The notes under the pieces: model-generated
The model's input: the letters and a program-made list of their open reading frames with translations, nothing else
What the model was told of the DNA's origin: nothing
The model's database searches: none
Origin: Frankia sp. RB7
Lineage (GTDB): Bacteria; Pseudomonadota; Alphaproteobacteria; Rhizobiales; Xanthobacteraceae
Direction of reading: 5' to 3'
Assembly: GCA_030403585.1 (NCBI GenBank)
Contig: JAUEPE010000021.1
Coordinates: 41,809-105,808, forward strand
Length of the DNA stretch: 64,000 bases
Position numbers and translations under genes: made by a program
Shown here: positions 1-8,497 of the stretch, one piece after another
Layout: each line of letters starts with the position of its first letter
How positions within the stretch are numbered: the first letter of the stretch is position 1

Positions 1-525
1 GCGCTCAACGCGACCAGCACCGATCTCGGCGAATTCAGGGGACACGGCGGCAAGCTGCTGATGTACCACGGCTGGGCCGACCCGCTGATCCCGTCACAGA
101 GCAGCATCAACTATTTCCTGGCCCTGGTGGGGAATGAAGGCCCGGGATTCCAGCAAGGCGTCCAACCGGTCGGCTTCTTCGATCACGGCAACGGCAATCC
201 GGCGCTGCGACGGACCCAGAGCTACGCGCGTCTGTTCATGGTGCCCGGGCTGTACCACTGCTCCGGCGGGCCCGGTCCCAACACGTTCGATGCGCTCACA
301 CCGCTGGTCAAATGGGTCGAGGCCGGCGTCGCGCCGGAGACGATCCTCGCCACGAAATTCGTGGCCGATACGCCGCTCGCGGTTCAGATGACCCGGCCGC
401 TCTGCGTCTTCCCCAAGGTCGCGAGATACAACGGCGGCGGCGACACCAACGTTGCGACGAACTTCACCTGCGTTACCGACGAGATCGATTTCAACCAGAA
501 GCCGGCTCCGAAATACGGGCCGTGA
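1..525 (+). CDS. Tannase/feruloyl esterase family protein, C-terminal part
   Basis: Only the last 174 residues are inside the window; the frame is open from base 1. The family consists of secreted alpha/beta hydrolases that cleave galloyl or feruloyl esters (CS-D-HC family). Visible are the acid motif HGWADPLIP (Asp at about residue 27 of the fragment) and the histidine motif YHCSGGPGP (about 85-93), in which the Cys next to the His is the one that normally pairs with a Cys beside the catalytic Ser. The Ser and the signal peptide lie upstream of the window. The gene converges on lysA. Release of hydroxycinnamates would fit the ferulate-type catabolic genes at 47.5-52.7 kb, but that link is inference. 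Confidence 0.85.
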   Translation, partial: ALNATSTDLGEFRGHGGKLLMYHGWADPLIPSQSSINYFLALVGNEGPGFQQGVQPVGFFDHGNGNPALRRTQSYARLFMVPGLYHCSGGPGPNTFDALTPLVKWVEAGVAPETILATKFVADTPLAVQMTRPLCVFPKVARYNGGGDTNVATNFTCVTDEIDFNQKPAPKYGP

Positions 526-539
526 CAAACACCCGGCGT

Positions 540-559
540 CGGCGAGCTCAGGCTCGCCG
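540..559. terminator. Hairpin between convergent tannase and lysA genes
   Basis: Eight-base perfect stem CGGCGAGC / GCTCGCCG with loop TCAG, in the 40-base gap between two convergent genes. There is no T-run on either side, so it is at best a weak bidirectional terminator. Confidence 0.35.
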
Positions 560-565
560 GCGTCA

Positions 566-1831
566 TCACAACCACGGCGCCGGCGTATCCATCGCGATCA
601 GCTGCTCGACCTCGATGCGCGGGCGCACGACCGCGTATTGATCGCCCTTTACCAGCACCTCCGGCACCAGCGGCCGCGTGTTGTAGGTGCCGGCTTGCAC
701 GGCGCCGTAGGCGCCTGCGGTCATGATGGCGATGAGATCGCCCGGCTTCGGCGTCGGCAGCGTGCGGTCCAGGGCGAGGTAGTCGCCGGTCTCGCAGACC
801 GGACCGACGACGTCGGCCTTCATCGTCGCTGCGCCCTTGTCCGGCTGCGTCACCGGCAGGATGTCGTGATGCGCCTCATACAGTGTCGGGCGGATGAGGT
901 CGTTCATCGCGGCGTCGATGATGACGAAGTTCTTGCCGTCGCCGTGCTTCACATAGATCACCTTGGCGACGAGAATGCCGGCATTGCCGACGATCATGCG
1001 GCCCGGCTCGAACATCAGCGTGCAGCCGAGATTGTGGCTGACGCGCTTGACCATCGCGGCATAGGCGTCCGGCGCCGGCGGCGCCTCGCGGTCCATGTAA
1101 TAGGGAATGCCGAGCCCTCCGCCGAAATCGACGTGGCTGATATTGTGGCCATCGGAACGCAGCGTCTGCACGAATTCGGACAGGATACGGAACGCGATCT
1201 CCATCTTGGAAAGATCAGTGATCTGGCTGCCGATATGCACGTCGGTGCCGGTCACCTTGATGCCGGGCAGTTTCGCAGCTCGCGCGTAGACCTCGCGCGC
1301 GTGGACGATCGGAATGCCGAACTTGTTCTCGGACTTGCCGGTCGAGATCTTGGCGTGTGTACCGGCATCGACGTCCGGATTGACGCGAATTGAGATTCGC
1401 GCGGTCGTGCCCGTCTCGGTCGCGAGGCGCGACAGCAGTTCGAGCTCGGGCTCGGATTCGACGTTGAGACATAGGATGTCGGCGGCGAGTGCGGCGCGCA
1501 GCTCGGTCTCGGTCTTGCCGACACCGGAGAACACGATCTTGCCGGCGGGAATGCCGGCGGCCAGCGCTCGCTTCAGCTCACCGCCCGAGACGACATCGGC
1601 GCCGGCACCGAGCTTGGCCAGCGTGCGCAGCACCGACTGGTTGGAGTTCGCCTTCATGGCGTAGCAGACCAGCACCTTCTCGCCAGCAAAGGCATCGGCG
1701 AAGACGCGGTAGTGCCGCTCGAGCGTGGCGGTCGAATAGCAATAGAACGGCGTGCCGACGGTCGCGGCCAGCTCGGACAGGTTCACCGCCTCGGCGTGCA
1801 GCACGCCGTTGCGGTAGTCGAAATGGTTCAT
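566..1831 (-). CDS. lysA: Diaminopimelate decarboxylase LysA
   Basis: 421 residues, the usual length. A PLP enzyme that decarboxylates meso-diaminopimelate to L-lysine, the last step of lysine synthesis, in the cytosol. Seen: the PLP lysine in CYAMKANSN (Lys60), the HIGSQI motif, the glycine loop VDFGGGLGIPY, EPGR, and the C-terminal CETGDYLA motif that supplies a substrate-binding Cys. The start ATG gives the normal N-terminus MNHFDYRNG. It lies just downstream of a small lipoprotein gene and argH on the same strand; this lysA, small lipoprotein, argH order is one I recognise from alphaproteobacteria. Confidence 0.97.
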   Translation of the reverse strand: MNHFDYRNGVLHAEAVNLSELAATVGTPFYCYSTATLERHYRVFADAFAGEKVLVCYAMKANSNQSVLRTLAKLGAGADVVSGGELKRALAAGIPAGKIVFSGVGKTETELRAALAADILCLNVESEPELELLSRLATETGTTARISIRVNPDVDAGTHAKISTGKSENKFGIPIVHAREVYARAAKLPGIKVTGTDVHIGSQITDLSKMEIAFRILSEFVQTLRSDGHNISHVDFGGGLGIPYYMDREAPPAPDAYAAMVKRVSHNLGCTLMFEPGRMIVGNAGILVAKVIYVKHGDGKNFVIIDAAMNDLIRPTLYEAHHDILPVTQPDKGAATMKADVVGPVCETGDYLALDRTLPTPKPGDLIAIMTAGAYGAVQAGTYNTRPLVPEVLVKGDQYAVVRPRIEVEQLIAMDTPAPWL

Positions 1832-1854
1832 GGCGTTGGCTCAGTTGCCCCAGC

Positions 1855-2145
1855 CTATCGGCTGGGCTTTTCGTCCAGGAGCGGGTCGAGGATAAACGGT
1901 TTCTTCTTGCCCTTGGTCGCGGCAGGCGCAGCGTCCGCACCGTAGGTGGGATTGAACACGCTCGGCGTCTTCTGGGCTTCGGTCTCGGTGTCGGTCGGCG
2001 CGGCGATGTTGGCCGTGGACGCGTTGGAGGCGGTCGGCGGAAGGTCGAGCGGACCCTTGCGGCCGCAGCCGGCGAGCGCAAGTGCGCTCAGGCTCAAGAC
2101 AATGATGGCCCACCCCGAGCCGGCCGGGCGAAACTTTGACGTCAC
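1855..2145 (-). CDS. Small LptM-like lipoprotein
   Basis: 96 residues with a signal peptide ending in the lipobox LAGC (acylated Cys27), followed immediately by GRKGPLDLPP, the hallmark of the short LptM/YifL lipoproteins. In E. coli LptM assists assembly of the outer-membrane LPS translocon LptD; in other groups the role is untested. The rest is a low-complexity Pro/Ala/Thr tail. It sits 23 bases upstream of lysA and is probably co-transcribed with argH and lysA. Family assignment is by the lipobox-GRKGPL motif and position. Confidence 0.85.
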   Translation of the reverse strand: MTSKFRPAGSGWAIIVLSLSALALAGCGRKGPLDLPPTASNASTANIAAPTDTETEAQKTPSVFNPTYGADAAPAATKGKKKPFILDPLLDEKPSR

Positions 2146-2238
2146 GACGAAATCCCCACTACGCGGGGCGCACCATACAGAGATTGGCGCGCTCTGGCGA
2201 GAGCCGGATGACCATGAAACATAAGCGAAATTTTTCCT

Positions 2239-3636
2239 TCAGCCCAATTTTCGCTCTTTTTCCAGCCGCTTCGCCCAGGCCTTGGCCTGGCTCGCCACGT
2301 TCTTCGGCGCGGTGCCGCCGAAGCTGGTGCGGCTCTTCACCGACGATTCGACCGAGAGCACGCCGAGCACGTCGTTGGTGATCTTGGGCTCGATCGCCTG
2401 CATCTCCTTCAGCGGCAGTTCGTGCAGCGCCACGCCGCCCTCGGCGGCCTTGGCCACGATGCGGCCGGTGACGTGATGGGCGTCGCGGAACGGCATCTTC
2501 AGCGTCCGCACCAGCCAGTCGGCCAGGTCAGTCGCGGTGGCATAGCCCTCGCCGGCGGCAGCCTTCATCTTGGCCTCGTCGGGCTCGAGGTCGCGGACCA
2601 TGCCGGTCATGGCGCGGATCGCGAGCGACAGCGCAGCAAAGCCTTCCATCGCGCCCTGCTTGTCCTCCTGCATGTCCTTTTGATAGGCGAGCGGCAGACC
2701 CTTCATCACGATCAGGAGGCCGTTGAGCGCACCGATAACGCGGCCGGTCTTGGCGCGTACCAGCTCGGCGGCATCCGGATTGCGCTTCTGCGGCATGATC
2801 GAGGAGCCGGTGGTGAACTTGTCGCTGAGGCGGATCATGCCGACCAGTGGCGAGGTCCAGATCACGATCTCCTCGGCGAAGCGTGACATGTGCACGGCGC
2901 AGATCGAGGCGGCCGACAGTGTCTCCAGCACGAAGTCGCGATCGGAGACCGCGTCGAGCGAGTTCGCCATCGGACGATCGAAGCCGAGCGCTTTGGCCGT
3001 GGCGTGACGGTCGATCGGGAACGAGGTGCCGGCGAGCGCGGCTGCGCCCAGCGGCGATTCATTGAGCCGCTTGCGCGCGTCCTGGAACCGGCCGCGGTCG
3101 CGCGCCGCCATCTCGACATAGGCGAGCAGATGATGACCGAAGGTCACCGGCTGCGCGGTCTGGAGATGCGTGAAGCCGGGCATCACGGTCGCGGCATGCT
3201 CCAGCGCGCGATTGACCAGCGCCGCCTGGAACGCGGCGAGCGCAGCGTCGGTCTCGTCGAGAACGTCGCGGACATAGAGACGGAAATCGGTCGCGACCTG
3301 GTCGTTGCGCGAGCGCGCGGTGTGCAGGCGGCCGGCGGCGGGGCCGATCAGCTCCGACAGGCGGCTCTCTACATTCATGTGAATGTCCTCGAGCGCGCGC
3401 TTGAACTGGAAGCCGCCCTTGCCGATCTCTGACAAAATCGTGTCTAGACCCTTGCCGATATTTTTCGCATCAGAGGCCGTGATGATGCCCTGCTTGGCAA
3501 GCATCGCGGCGTGGGCCTTGGACGCGGCAATGTCCTGGGCAAAGAGGTGACGATCGACGTCGATGGAGACGTTGATCTCTTCCATGATCTCATCGGGACG
3601 TTCCGAGAACCGGCCGCCCCACATCTTGTTGCTCAT
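2239..3636 (-). CDS. argH: Argininosuccinate lyase ArgH
   Basis: 465 residues. Cleaves argininosuccinate to arginine and fumarate, the last step of arginine synthesis. It begins MSNKMWGGRF, typical for the family, and carries the fumarase/aspartase-superfamily signature GSSIMPQKRNPD. The ATG at 3636 is chosen because AGGGG lies 3-7 bases upstream; an in-frame start 66 bases further up would add an unusual leader. It is divergent from tlpA (90 bases between starts) and upstream of the lipoprotein gene and lysA. Confidence 0.97.
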   Translation of the reverse strand: MSNKMWGGRFSERPDEIMEEINVSIDVDRHLFAQDIAASKAHAAMLAKQGIITASDAKNIGKGLDTILSEIGKGGFQFKRALEDIHMNVESRLSELIGPAAGRLHTARSRNDQVATDFRLYVRDVLDETDAALAAFQAALVNRALEHAATVMPGFTHLQTAQPVTFGHHLLAYVEMAARDRGRFQDARKRLNESPLGAAALAGTSFPIDRHATAKALGFDRPMANSLDAVSDRDFVLETLSAASICAVHMSRFAEEIVIWTSPLVGMIRLSDKFTTGSSIMPQKRNPDAAELVRAKTGRVIGALNGLLIVMKGLPLAYQKDMQEDKQGAMEGFAALSLAIRAMTGMVRDLEPDEAKMKAAAGEGYATATDLADWLVRTLKMPFRDAHHVTGRIVAKAAEGGVALHELPLKEMQAIEPKITNDVLGVLSVESSVKSRTSFGGTAPKNVASQAKAWAKRLEKERKLG

Positions 3637-3726
3637 GATCCCCTGCTTTGCCGCATGTTTGCTGGTGGAGGCCAGCCGTATTAAGAGGCCTCTGATAGCC
3701 ATATCTGCGACCGGATGACAAACGAT

Positions 3727-4392
3727 ATGCTCGACCCCAAGCCCTCCGCCACGCGCCGGATCCCCATCGTCATCGCCACCGTGGTGGTCGGCGGGCTGGC
3801 CGGCTTCGCCGCGCTGTATGGGCTGGGCCTGAGCCGGGCCCCATCAGGCGATCCGACCTGCCGCGCGGCGGTGGCTACAGCCCAAAGGATCGCCCCGCTC
3901 GCCCACGGCGAGGTGGCGGCGCTGACCATGGCGAGCGCCCCCCTGAAGCTGCCAGATTTGGCCTTCGAGGATGCCGACGGCAAGTCGAAGAAGCTCTCGG
4001 ATTTCCGCGGCAAGACGCTGCTGGTCAACCTCTGGGCCACCTGGTGCGTGCCATGTCGAAAAGAGATGCCGGCGCTGGACCAACTCCAGACGAAGCTCTC
4101 AGGCCCGAATTTCGAGGTGGTCGCGATCAATATCGACACCCGCGACGCCGAAAAGCCGAAAAATTTCCTGAAAGACGCCAATTTGACCAAGCTCGGCTAT
4201 TTCACCGACCAGAAAGCCAAGGTTTTCCAGGATCTTAAATCGATCGGCCGGGCCCTGGGCATGCCGACCTCGGTGCTGGTCGACCCGCAGGGCTGCGAGA
4301 TCGCAACCATCGCGGGGCCGGCGGAGTGGGCGAGCGACGACGCGCTCAAGCTGATCCGGGCCGCGCTAGGGCCGGCCGCTGCGTCGTTTTAG
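3727..4392 (+). CDS. tlpA: Thiol:disulfide interchange protein TlpA
   Basis: 221 residues from this ATG. A membrane-anchored periplasmic thioredoxin that in Bradyrhizobium reduces the copper chaperone ScoI and the CuA centre of cytochrome aa3 oxidase. Seen: one N-terminal membrane segment (about 12-35), then a thioredoxin fold with active site WCVPC (Cys107, Cys110). Two further cysteines, Cys45 and Cys190, match the structural disulfide known from B. japonicum TlpA when the 35-residue anchor is subtracted (10, 155, 72, 75). That agreement is why I start at 3727 rather than at the in-frame ATG at 3715. The stop overlaps the end of the convergent small gene by 4 bases. Confidence 0.95.
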   Translation: MLDPKPSATRRIPIVIATVVVGGLAGFAALYGLGLSRAPSGDPTCRAAVATAQRIAPLAHGEVAALTMASAPLKLPDLAFEDADGKSKKLSDFRGKTLLVNLWATWCVPCRKEMPALDQLQTKLSGPNFEVVAINIDTRDAEKPKNFLKDANLTKLGYFTDQKAKVFQDLKSIGRALGMPTSVLVDPQGCEIATIAGPAEWASDDALKLIRAALGPAAASF

Positions 4393-4583
4393 GCGGAGAT
4401 ATTGAGATTGCCGCCGACGCCTGCGCCGACATTGGCGAGCGAGGGCTGACCGGCGCCCAGCAGCGTCAGGACGGCGGATTTCTCCGCGTCCGCGTTCTGC
4501 TTCATCAGCGTCGCCGCGACATTCGATTGCAGCGCGCCTTGCTGAGAGGCCAGCATGGTGCTGACCATCGCCATCGTGTCCAT
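4389..4583 (-). CDS. YjfB-like small protein
   Basis: 64 residues, MDTMAMVSTML..., rich in Ala, Gln and Asn with no signal peptide. The pattern of a short amphipathic N-terminus followed by VAATLMKQNADAE and a hydrophobic LLTLLG resembles the YjfB family of putative motility proteins, whose function is unknown. No flagellar gene is nearby. It overlaps the 3' end of tlpA by 4 bases in convergent orientation. Confidence 0.7.
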   Translation of the reverse strand: MDTMAMVSTMLASQQGALQSNVAATLMKQNADAEKSAVLTLLGAGQPSLANVGAGVGGNLNISA

Positions 4584-4680
4584 TACGCAAATCCTCGTAC
4601 CGGCGAGAGCCTAGGCGGAGTGGGTTAACGCGACATGAATTGTCACAACGGGATGCCGTAGTCACGGCACCGAAACTGCC

Positions 4681-5562
4681 TTACCTTGTCGGAACCGGCT
4701 TGGCGCCGCGGTAGTCGTAGAAGCCGCGCTGGGTCTTGCGGCCGAGCCAGCCCGCCTCGACGTATTTCACCAGCAGCGGGCACGGGCGATACTTGGAGTC
4801 GGCCAGGCCCTCATGCAGTACCTGCATGATCGACAGACAGGTATCGAGGCCGATGAAATCGGCGAGTTCCAGCGGGCCCATCGGATGGTGAGCGCCGAGC
4901 TTCATCGCCGCGTCGATCGCCTCGACGTTGCCGACGCCTTCGTACAGCGTGTAGATCGCCTCGTTGATCATCGGCAGCAGGATGCGATTGACGATGAAGG
5001 CCGGGAAATCCTCGGAGACGGCGACCTGCTTGCCGAGCTTGGCGACGAATTCCTTGGAGGCCTCGAAGGTGGAATCGTCGGTGGCGATGCCGCGGATCAG
5101 CTCCACCAGCTCCATCAGCGGCACCGGATTCATGAAGTGAATGCCGATGAAGCGCTCGGGCCGGTCGGTGGCGGCGGCAAGGCGGGTGATTGAGATCGAC
5201 GACGTATCGGAGGCGACGATCGCCTCCGGCTTCAACACCGCGCAAAGGTCGTGGAAGATCTTGCGCTTGACCTCTTCCTTCTCGACCGCGGTTTCGATCA
5301 CGAGATCGCAATCAGCGAGGTCGTCGAGCTTCTCGCCGAGCTTGATGCGCCCGATCGCCTTGGCCTTGTCGTCCTCGGTGACGCCCTTCTTGGAGACCTG
5401 GCGCGCCAGATTACCGTTGATGGTCGCCATGCCCGACTTGAGGCGGTCGGCCGAGATGTCGTTGAGCACCACGTCGAAGCCGGCCAAGGCCGCGACATGC
5501 GCGATGCCATTGCCCATCTGCCCCGCGCCGATCACGCCGACCTTCTTGATCACTGCCGCCAT
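4681..5562 (-). CDS. 3-hydroxybutyryl-CoA dehydrogenase
   Basis: 293 residues. NAD-dependent oxidation of 3-hydroxyacyl-CoA (short chain) to 3-ketoacyl-CoA, in fatty acid or PHB turnover. It has an N-terminal Rossmann motif VGVIGAGQMGNGIA, the catalytic-site HFMNPVPLMELVE segment, and the C-terminal helical dimerisation domain. The ATG at 5562 gives the standard MAAVIKKVGVIG start; an in-frame start 27 bases upstream is less likely. Downstream of etfBA on the same strand, but separated from it by the terminator at 5724-5760, so probably its own transcript. Confidence 0.93.
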   Translation of the reverse strand: MAAVIKKVGVIGAGQMGNGIAHVAALAGFDVVLNDISADRLKSGMATINGNLARQVSKKGVTEDDKAKAIGRIKLGEKLDDLADCDLVIETAVEKEEVKRKIFHDLCAVLKPEAIVASDTSSISITRLAAATDRPERFIGIHFMNPVPLMELVELIRGIATDDSTFEASKEFVAKLGKQVAVSEDFPAFIVNRILLPMINEAIYTLYEGVGNVEAIDAAMKLGAHHPMGPLELADFIGLDTCLSIMQVLHEGLADSKYRPCPLLVKYVEAGWLGRKTQRGFYDYRGAKPVPTR

Positions 5563-5723
5563 AATGTCATCCACCGGAACGGCGCGCATGTCGCGCCTGC
5601 CTAATCCCCCGAGCCGGGAGGTCTGATTTAATCAGAACCTTGATCTAACCAGAATCTTGGCCCGAAACCTAGATTGGATCGCTTCCCGGCGTGCCCCACG
5701 CCAAAGAAAACGCTTCGAAAAAG

Positions 5724-5760
5724 AAACACCGGCCGGAGTGTACCACTCCGGCCGGTGTTT
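5724..5760 (-). terminator. Rho-independent terminator of the etfB-etfA transcript
   Basis: Perfect 17-base inverted repeat (5724-5740 against 5744-5760, core CACCGGCCGGAGTG) with a 3-base loop. It lies 12 bases past the etfA stop and is followed on the minus strand by a T-rich run. One of the longest perfect stems in the window. Confidence 0.88.
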
Positions 5761-5771
5761 TTACTGGGATT

Positions 5772-6722
5772 TTACTTGCCGAGCTTGGCGAGCGCGTCTG
5801 TGAGCTCAGGAACCGCCTGGTAGAGATCGGCGACCAAGCCGTAGTCGGCGACCTGGAAGATCGGCGCGTCCTCGTCCTTGTTGATCGCGACGATCACCTT
5901 GGAGTCCTTCATGCCGGCCAGATGCTGGATCGCGCCGGAAATGCCCACCGCGACATAGAGCTCGGGGGCCACGACCTTGCCGGTTTGGCCGACCTGCCAG
6001 TCGTTCGGCGCATAGCCGGCGTCGACCGCCGCGCGTGAGGCACCGACACCGGCCCCTAACTTGTCGGCGAGCGGCTCGATGTATTTGGCGAAGTTCTCGC
6101 GGCTCTGCATGGCACGACCACCGGAGACGATGATCTTGGCTGAGGTCAGCTCGGGACGGTCGCTTTTGGCGACCTCCTCGCCGACAAAGGACGACAGGCC
6201 GGGATCGGCTGCAGCCGCGACGCTCTCGACCGGCGCGCTGCCGCCGCTAGCTGCCGCCGCGAAGGTCGAGGTACGGACCGTGATGACCTTCTTGGCATCC
6301 TTCGACTTCACCGTCTGGATGGCGTTGCCGGCATAGATCGGACGCTCATAGGTGTCGGGAGCGACGACCTTGGTGATCTCCGAGACCTGCATGACGTCGA
6401 GCAGCGCCGCGACACGCGGCATCACGTTCTTGAAGCGCGAGGTCGCGGGCGCGACGATCGCATCGTAGGAAGGGGCCAGCGAAACGATCAGCGCGGCCAG
6501 GGGCTCGGCGAGATCGTGCGCATAGGCTTCGCCTTCGGCGACCAGCACCTTGGCGACGCCAGCAAGCTTCGAGGCCGCATCGGCCGCAGCCTTGGTGCCC
6601 TGCCCGCCGCCGGCAACCAGCACGTGGACGTCGCCACCGAGTTGCGAGGCCGCGGTGAGCGCCTTGTTGGTGGAGTCCTTGAGAACCTCGTGTTCGTGTT
6701 CGGCAATCAACAGCGTCGTCAT
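5772..6722 (-). CDS. etfA: Electron transfer flavoprotein alpha subunit
   Basis: 316 residues. FAD-binding subunit of the heterodimeric ETF that takes electrons from acyl-CoA dehydrogenases and passes them to ETF:quinone oxidoreductase. The C-terminal FAD domain is clear: GQTGKVVAPELYVAVGISG, then the GAIQHLAGM and INKDEDAPIFQVADYG motifs that close the family signature. The start is linked to the etfB stop by a TGATG junction, so translation is coupled. The transcript ends at the hairpin just downstream. Confidence 0.97.
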   Translation of the reverse strand: MTTLLIAEHEHEVLKDSTNKALTAASQLGGDVHVLVAGGGQGTKAAADAASKLAGVAKVLVAEGEAYAHDLAEPLAALIVSLAPSYDAIVAPATSRFKNVMPRVAALLDVMQVSEITKVVAPDTYERPIYAGNAIQTVKSKDAKKVITVRTSTFAAAASGGSAPVESVAAAADPGLSSFVGEEVAKSDRPELTSAKIIVSGGRAMQSRENFAKYIEPLADKLGAGVGASRAAVDAGYAPNDWQVGQTGKVVAPELYVAVGISGAIQHLAGMKDSKVIVAINKDEDAPIFQVADYGLVADLYQAVPELTDALAKLGK

Positions 6723-7471
6723 CAGAGCACCCCGGCTTCGTTCTTGAGCTTCGACACCAGCTCGGCGACGTCCTTGACCTTGACGCCGGCCTTGCGGCCC
6801 GCGGGCTCCGTCGTTTTCAGAACTTCGAGGCGCGCGGTGACATCGACGCCGTATTCGGCAACGGTCTTGTCCGCGATCGGCTTCTTCTTGGCCTTCATGA
6901 TATTGGGCAGCGACGCATAGCGCGGCTCGTTGAGACGAAGATCGGTGGTGACGATCGCCGGTCCCTTCAGCTTCACAGTCTGCAAACCGCCGTCGACTTC
7001 GCGGGTGACCTTGAAGTCGCTTCCATCAACTTCGAGCTTCGAGGCGAATGTCGCCTGCGACCAGCCGAGCAGTGCGGCCAGCATCTGGCCGGTCTGGTTC
7101 GAGTCGTCGTCGATCGCCTGCTTGCCGAGGATGATCAGGCCGGGCTGCTCTTCGTCGGCAACCTTCTTCAGGATCTTGGCGACGGCGAGCGGCTCGACGG
7201 TGCCCTCGGCCTTCACCAGGATGCCGCGGTCGGCGCCCATGGCGAGACCGGTGCGGATCGTCTCCGACGCCTGTGCCGGTCCGATGGAGACCACCACGAC
7301 TTCGGTCGCCTTGCCGGCTTCCTTCAGGCGCAGTGCTTCCTCGACCGCGATTTCGTCGAAGGGGTTCATCGACATCTTCACGTTGGCGAGTTCAACGCCC
7401 GATCCATCGCTCTTGACGCGGACCTTGACGTTGTAATCGACCACCCGCTTTACCGGCACCAAGACCTTCAT
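6722..7471 (-). CDS. etfB: Electron transfer flavoprotein beta subunit
   Basis: 249 residues, the usual size. AMP-binding partner of EtfA. Starts MKVLVPVKRVVDYNVKV, as is typical, with AGAGGAT upstream of the ATG at 7471; the in-frame codon 18 bases further up is rejected. The signature region around VAKILKKV...IILGKQAIDDDSNQTG is present. Overlaps etfA by one base. The pair supplies electron transfer for acyl-CoA oxidation, in line with the 3-hydroxyacyl-CoA dehydrogenase next door. Confidence 0.97.
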   Translation of the reverse strand: MKVLVPVKRVVDYNVKVRVKSDGSGVELANVKMSMNPFDEIAVEEALRLKEAGKATEVVVVSIGPAQASETIRTGLAMGADRGILVKAEGTVEPLAVAKILKKVADEEQPGLIILGKQAIDDDSNQTGQMLAALLGWSQATFASKLEVDGSDFKVTREVDGGLQTVKLKGPAIVTTDLRLNEPRYASLPNIMKAKKKPIADKTVAEYGVDVTARLEVLKTTEPAGRKAGVKVKDVAELVSKLKNEAGVL

Positions 7472-7611
7472 CGATCCTCTTTCACTCAATTTGGGAGGGG
7501 GCTATTCAACTGGCGCGGAACCTAAAGGCCTGATCCGGCCCGGTCAACGCGCGACAGGGCCAAATTTTAGACCTTAGAAATGCGCTGCTCAATGGGTCAG
7601 GGAGGCTGGGG

Positions 7612-8196
7612 TCAGCGATTCTGGCCCGGAACCCAGAGCACGTCGCCAGCGCCATTATGGTTAGCGGCGCGGCTGGCCACGAACAGGAAGTCCGACAGCC
7701 GGTTCATATATTGGATGCCAGCTGCACCGACCGCCTCCCCGGGCTGAGCCGCCAGTTCCACCATCACACGTTCCGCCCTGCGGCAAATCGTGCGGGCGAC
7801 ATGGAGGTAGGCCGCGGCCGGCGTGCCACCCGGGAGCACGAAGGACGTGAGCGGCGCGAGCTTGTCGTTGAGCGCGTCGATGTCGCGCTCGAGCCGCTCG
7901 ACCTGGCTTGCCACCACCCGCAACCGCTCCGCCTTTTTAGTTCCTTCGCCCTCACGTTCGGGCACCGCGAGATCGGCGCCGAGATCGAACAGATCGTTCT
8001 GGATCCGGCCGAGCATCGCATCGAGCTCCGGTGCATCCTTGGTGTGAAGGCGCACCACACCGATCACGGCATTGGTCTCGTCGACCGTGCCGTAGGCCGC
8101 AATGCGCAGATCGTATTTCGGACGGCGCTCGCCGGTTCCGAGCGCTGTCGTGCCGTCGTCACCGGTCTTCGTGTAGATGCGGTTGAGCACGACCAT
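7612..8196 (-). CDS. Cob(I)alamin adenosyltransferase, PduO type
   Basis: 194 residues. Transfers adenosyl from ATP to cob(I)alamin to make coenzyme B12. Seen: the N-terminal RIYTKTGDDGTTAL ATP-binding loop, and the C-terminal signatures CRRAERVMVEL and YMNRLSDFLFVASR. The ATG at 8196 places the loop at residue 6, as in the family; upstream codons in this frame run into the neighbouring gene. It starts 2 bases after the stop of the HIG1-like gene, so the two are probably co-transcribed. I looked for a cobalamin riboswitch upstream and did not see one. Confidence 0.95.
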   Translation of the reverse strand: MVVLNRIYTKTGDDGTTALGTGERRPKYDLRIAAYGTVDETNAVIGVVRLHTKDAPELDAMLGRIQNDLFDLGADLAVPEREGEGTKKAERLRVVASQVERLERDIDALNDKLAPLTSFVLPGGTPAAAYLHVARTICRRAERVMVELAAQPGEAVGAAGIQYMNRLSDFLFVASRAANHNGAGDVLWVPGQNR

Positions 8197-8198
8197 GT

Positions 8199-8393
8199 TT
8201 AACGCCCCATCGCCCAGACCGTGACCATGGCAATGACGATCGCAATGAACTGAAGCAGCACGCGCCAGCGCATCAACTTCTGCGAGGTGTTGGGTGAGCC
8301 GCCGCGCATCATGTTGACGAGACCGAGCAGCAGCACAATCGCCACGGCGCCCGCTGCCACCGGCAGGATGAAAGTACTCAGGAGAGATGTCAT
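8199..8393 (-). CDS. HIG1-like twin transmembrane protein
   Basis: 64 residues with two membrane helices (about 4-24 and 43-62) joined by a basic loop containing GGSPNTSQKLMRWRVLLQ. That loop motif is characteristic of the HIG1 domain; eukaryotic members are respiratory supercomplex factors and bacterial ones are poorly characterised inner-membrane proteins. The ATG at 8393 gives the short form; no clear Shine-Dalgarno sequence is visible. First gene ahead of the adenosyltransferase. Confidence 0.85.
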   Translation of the reverse strand: MTSLLSTFILPVAAGAVAIVLLLGLVNMMRGGSPNTSQKLMRWRVLLQFIAIVIAMVTVWAMGR

Positions 8394-8497
8394 TTGGGGG
8401 TGATAACACCGTGTGCGGCGCTCCGCCATGGCGTTCCCAATCTGGCTTTTGGGCCAATAATATCAGAAGCTGGCTGGATGATTTCCGATTTGCACGC

